NCBI GenBank assembly: GCA_003135495.1
Contig: PLBX01000457.1
Coordinates: forward strand, 2,228 to 10,524
Source of the DNA: Acidobacteriaceae bacterium
GTDB lineage: Bacteria > Acidobacteriota > Terriglobia > Terriglobales > Acidobacteriaceae
DNA length: 8,297 nt
Direction: 5' to 3'
Part shown: piece after piece, positions 6,066 to 8,297 of the stretch
Layout of the letters: each line of letters begins with the position of its first letter
How positions within the stretch are numbered: position 1 is the stretch's first letter
The notes under the pieces: generated by a model
What the model was told of the DNA's origin: nothing
The model's input: only the letters and a program-made list of their open reading frames with translations
The model's database searches: none
Translations under genes and position numbers: made by a program

Positions 6066-6404
6066 ATGACCAAGGTCGAAGCAGTGATTCAGGTTTCAAA
6101 GCTGGATGCCGTTAAGGACGCATTGCATGAAGTTGGCGTTGAAGGCATGACCGTTTTTGAGGCGCGCGGACATGGCCGCCAGAAAGGACATACCGAGTTT
6201 TATCGCGGCCGCGAATACACCGTGGATTTGATCCCGAAGGTAAAGCTCGAGATCGTTGTGGCCGACGAGATGGTTGAAAAAATTGTGCAGGCCATTACTT
6301 CCGCGGCGCGCACCGGCAAGATTGGAGACGGAAAGATTTTTCTTTCTCGCATCGACGAGGCAATCCGGATTCGCAATGACGAACGCGGCGACGGCGCGCT
6401 GTGA
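6066..6404 (+). CDS. glnB: P-II nitrogen regulatory protein
   Basis: From the ATG at 6066 the product is 112 residues, exactly the standard P-II length. A GTG at 6045 would add seven residues and is less likely. P-II proteins are trimeric cytoplasmic sensors of 2-oxoglutarate and ATP/ADP that report nitrogen status to glutamine synthetase control, kinases and ammonium channels. All key elements are visible: the T-loop GRQKGHTEFYRGREYTV (37-53) with uridylylation target Y51, Q39 and K58 for 2-oxoglutarate, the B-loop TGKIGDGKIF (83-92), and the C-terminal R101/R103 (IRIRNDERG). The sequence follows GlnB/GlnK closely. No ammonium transporter gene adjoins it, and glnD follows 157 bases downstream on the same strand, so GlnB-type is favoured. 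GlnB versus GlnK cannot be decided by sequence alone. It should be modified by the neighbouring GlnD. Confidence 0.97.
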   Translation: MTKVEAVIQVSKLDAVKDALHEVGVEGMTVFEARGHGRQKGHTEFYRGREYTVDLIPKVKLEIVVADEMVEKIVQAITSAARTGKIGDGKIFLSRIDEAIRIRNDERGDGAL

Positions 6405-6448
6405 CAACGCGCTGTAAAGACTGCTGTAAACATCAGCTGTAAACATCA
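6398..6448 (+). repeat. Degenerate 13-bp tandem repeat between glnB and glnD
   Basis: GCTGT recurs at 6398, 6411, 6423 and 6436, a spacing of 13, 12 and 13 bases. The last two units are identical copies of GCTGTAAACATCA (6423-6435 and 6436-6448); the earlier two are diverged, and the first contains the glnB stop codon. No palindrome or T-run makes it a terminator. It may be slippage-derived or a regulator-binding array. Confidence 0.7.
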
Positions 6449-6532
6449 AAAGATCGCCACTGATCGGCATCCCCCGCCTGCTCAGCTTGTACGGGCAGAC
6501 TGAAAGATTAGATACACGACTCGGGTATTTTC

Positions 6533-6538
6533 AGGAGG
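6533..6538 (+). promoter_or_regulatory. Strong Shine-Dalgarno placed for a mini-ORF, not for glnD itself
   Basis: AGGAGG at 6533-6538 is a full anti-16S match. It lies 9 bases before the ATG at 6548 but 23 bases before the glnD ATG at 6562. The glnD start has no Shine-Dalgarno of its own. Confidence 0.6.
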
Positions 6539-6547
6539 GTGTCATCC

Positions 6548-6565
6548 ATGGGTGCCGCGAAATGA
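6548..6565 (+). CDS. Five-codon leader mini-ORF overlapping the glnD start
   Basis: ATG GGT GCC GCG AAA TGA encodes MGAAK and has an ideal Shine-Dalgarno. Its TGA overlaps the glnD ATG as ATGA, the arrangement used for translational coupling or reinitiation. The peptide is too short for a function of its own. Alternatively, a one-base sequence error hides a longer N-terminus of GlnD. Translation is inferred only. Confidence 0.4.
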   Translation: MGAAK

Positions 6566-8297
6566 CCACTGCAACCTCCCTCCACAATGAACTTCGCGAC
6601 CTCTACATCAAGGAGTCCGCTGCCATTGAGCAGGAGTTCCTACTCTTGGGCGACGGACGCATAGCCCTGGCCCGGCGCACCGCGCTGGTCGATTCGATTG
6701 TGCAGCGGCTATGGAATGAAATCTTTGTTGCCGCCGATCCAAGCGCCACGCGCTCTACTTTAAATTCAAATTCCTCCGGGCAAGACGGGCCGAATAATTT
6801 CACGTTAGTCGCAACCGGTGGCTTTGGTCGCGGCTGGCTCTTTCCCCACTCCGACATCGATCTGCTGTTTCTGCACGCCGATTCAAATTCGGAGGGCGAA
6901 TTCAAAGATTCCATCCGCCAATTTTCACAAGAACTGTGGGACCTCCGGCTCAAGCTCAGCCCCGCTACCAGAAATCTCGCGGAGTGCGAACGCCTGGATC
7001 CCAACAATGTTGAATTCGCAATTTCCTTGCTCGATTGCCGGTACCTGGCGGGCGATCGCGAGCTTTTTCTAAAGCTGCGAGAAAAAGTTGTGCCTCGCCT
7101 GGTAGGGCGCGAGTGTCAAAGTCTGATTCAGAATCTCGGCGAAATCACCCGCGCGCGCCATCACAAATTCGCCAACACCGTCTTCCACCTCGAACCCAAC
7201 GTCAAAGATGGTCCCGGCGGTTTGCGCGACTATAACGTCGCTAACTGGCTGGCGCTAATTTCCGCGATGGAAAAATTAAAGCTGTGGCCGGACGCGAATA
7301 CCTTGTTGCCGGTTTCATCGCGCAGGGCGCTCGATGCAGCCCTCGATTTCCAAATGTCAGTGCGCTGCTTCCTCCACTTCCGCCATGGGCGCCACGACAA
7401 CACGCTGACCTGGGAGGCGCAGGACGAAGCTGCAGCGCGAAAGATCGGCGCCACCGATGCGGAAATTTCGAACGCGGCAGACTGGATGCGAGTTTACTTT
7501 GGCCACGTGCGCAGCGTGTACCGCGTTTGTAATCAGTTGCTCGAGGAAATTCCCGCTGCTTGGTCGTCGCTGTACCGCCAATTCCAAGGCTGGAGATCGC
7601 GCATCCCAAGCGATGACTTCTCGGTCGTTGATGGACTGATCTTTTTGAAACAGCAATCAGGCGGCCTGCGAGATCCCGAGATGCTGTTGCGCCTCTTTCA
7701 TTTCATGGCGGAACATGGCCTGAAGTTGAGCACCACCACCGAATACAAAGTCGAGCAGGCCTTGCCCGCGCTCGCGTCAACGCCGCCGCGAGGCGCTGAG
7801 TTATGGCTCTACCTCCAGGAAACGCTCATCCAGCCACATGCCGCCGATGCGCTCCGATCCATGAACGCGCTCCGCCTGCTGGCCCTGTTGTTGCCGGAAC
7901 TCAAGGGAATCGAAGCTCTCGTGGTCCGCGATTTTTATCATCGTTACACCGTCGATGAGCATTCCTTCCTCGCCATCGAGAATCTGCATCGCCTGAAGGA
8001 ATCGAAATCGGAGTGGGACCAGCGTTTCGATGAGTTGCTCGGCGAACTCGAACAGCCCGAATTGCTGTATCTAGCACTACTGCTGCATGATTCCGGCAAA
8101 GCCATGCCTGAGGCCAATCACGTTGAAGTCAGTCTGCAGCTCACCGAGAGTTGCGTCGAGCGACTCGATCTTGATCAGGCGGATCGAGACACGGTTCGTT
8201 ATTTGGTCGCGAGCCATCTGGAAATGTCAGCCGCCATGCGCCGCGATATCTTCGATCCCGCAAATGTAAAGTCATTCGCTGAAAAAGTCGGAGCGCC
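6562..8297 (+). CDS. glnD: P-II uridylyltransferase / uridylyl-removing enzyme GlnD (C-terminus beyond window)
   Basis: The frame is open from the ATG at 6562 to the right edge, 578 codons of a family that usually runs about 850-900 residues. The missing part should hold the rest of the HD region and two glutamine-sensing ACT domains. The nucleotidyltransferase domain shows GGFGRGWLFPHSDIDLLFL (86-104) with metal ligands D98 and D100; the usual GRGEL Glu is Trp92 here. The motif NVKDGPGGLRDYN (about 213-225) is the GlnD helical-linker signature. The HD hydrolase domain begins near 440 (FYHRYTVDEHSFLAIENL), with the metal-binding HDSGK at 509-513 and H520. The protein adds UMP to P-II Y51 when glutamine is low and removes it when glutamine is high. 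Its substrate gene lies directly upstream. No standard start codon lies in frame between 6562 and the mini-ORF Shine-Dalgarno, so this start is the best choice. Confidence 0.96.
   Translation, partial: MTTATSLHNELRDLYIKESAAIEQEFLLLGDGRIALARRTALVDSIVQRLWNEIFVAADPSATRSTLNSNSSGQDGPNNFTLVATGGFGRGWLFPHSDIDLLFLHADSNSEGEFKDSIRQFSQELWDLRLKLSPATRNLAECERLDPNNVEFAISLLDCRYLAGDRELFLKLREKVVPRLVGRECQSLIQNLGEITRARHHKFANTVFHLEPNVKDGPGGLRDYNVANWLALISAMEKLKLWPDANTLLPVSSRRALDAALDFQMSVRCFLHFRHGRHDNTLTWEAQDEAAARKIGATDAEISNAADWMRVYFGHVRSVYRVCNQLLEEIPAAWSSLYRQFQGWRSRIPSDDFSVVDGLIFLKQQSGGLRDPEMLLRLFHFMAEHGLKLSTTTEYKVEQALPALASTPPRGAELWLYLQETLIQPHAADALRSMNALRLLALLLPELKGIEALVVRDFYHRYTVDEHSFLAIENLHRLKESKSEWDQRFDELLGELEQPELLYLALLLHDSGKAMPEANHVEVSLQLTESCVERLDLDQADRDTVRYLVASHLEMSAAMRRDIFDPANVKSFAEKVGA

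Noticed and set aside
4419..6404. Kinase and regulator as NtrB/NtrC because P-II and glnD lie next door
   Set aside because: NtrB is soluble with a PAS domain, whereas this kinase has about six membrane segments and no PAS. The genes are divergent from P-II, so nitrogen control is not supported.
6487..6515. Separate sigma70 promoter for glnD (TTGTAC and TAGATA)
   Set aside because: Both hexamers match only about 3 of 6 consensus bases, no better than chance in this gap.
1..8297. CRISPR array, tRNA, rRNA, insertion sequence or prophage
   Set aside because: No regularly spaced long repeats, cloverleaf, transposase, integrase or terminal inverted repeats were seen. The only repeats are the short ones listed.

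Overview
The window reads as ordinary, fairly GC-rich chromosomal DNA from a Gram-negative soil-type bacterium. Gene content and style (secreted FecR/Trp-rich protein, NtrC-type two-component pair, P-II next to glnD, GC-rich hairpin repeats) suggest Acidobacteriota. That placement is an inference; there is no rRNA or other marker to settle it.

Left part, all on the minus strand and read from right to left. A membrane histidine kinase (4419-5795) is followed after 2 bases by a sigma54-dependent NtrC-family response regulator (3034-4416). Next come a Phd/YefM antitoxin (2733-2975) and a PIN-domain VapC toxin (2341-2736), joined by a 4-base ATGA overlap and driven by their own promoter. Last is a large secreted protein (start 2119, running off the left edge) with a FecR-like domain, a Trp-rich DUF6600-like domain and a long Gly/Ser/Arg/Tyr low-complexity tail. 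Its upstream region holds a well-spaced sigma54 -24/-12 promoter and a pair of TTCCNGRAA boxes at typical enhancer distance. The sigma54 activator encoded about 0.9 kb away is therefore a natural candidate regulator.

Right part, plus strand, divergent from the kinase. A canonical 112-residue P-II signalling protein with the uridylylated Tyr51 (6066-6404) is followed by glnD, the P-II uridylyltransferase/uridylyl-removing enzyme (start 6562, running off the right edge). This is a nitrogen-status signalling pair: GlnD modifies the P-II T-loop according to glutamine level. The gap between them carries a degenerate 13-bp tandem repeat and a strong Shine-Dalgarno. That Shine-Dalgarno serves a 5-codon mini-ORF whose stop overlaps the glnD start.

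The kinase gene is bracketed by two related GC-rich hairpin repeats. One forms the last codons of the kinase and the kinase/regulator junction; the other lies in the presumed kinase leader. Both edge genes are truncated by the window. I see no wholly new system. The points most worth a second look are the sigma54 promoter on the surface-protein gene, the leaderless-looking antitoxin promoter/operator, the mini-ORF before glnD and the hairpin repeats.
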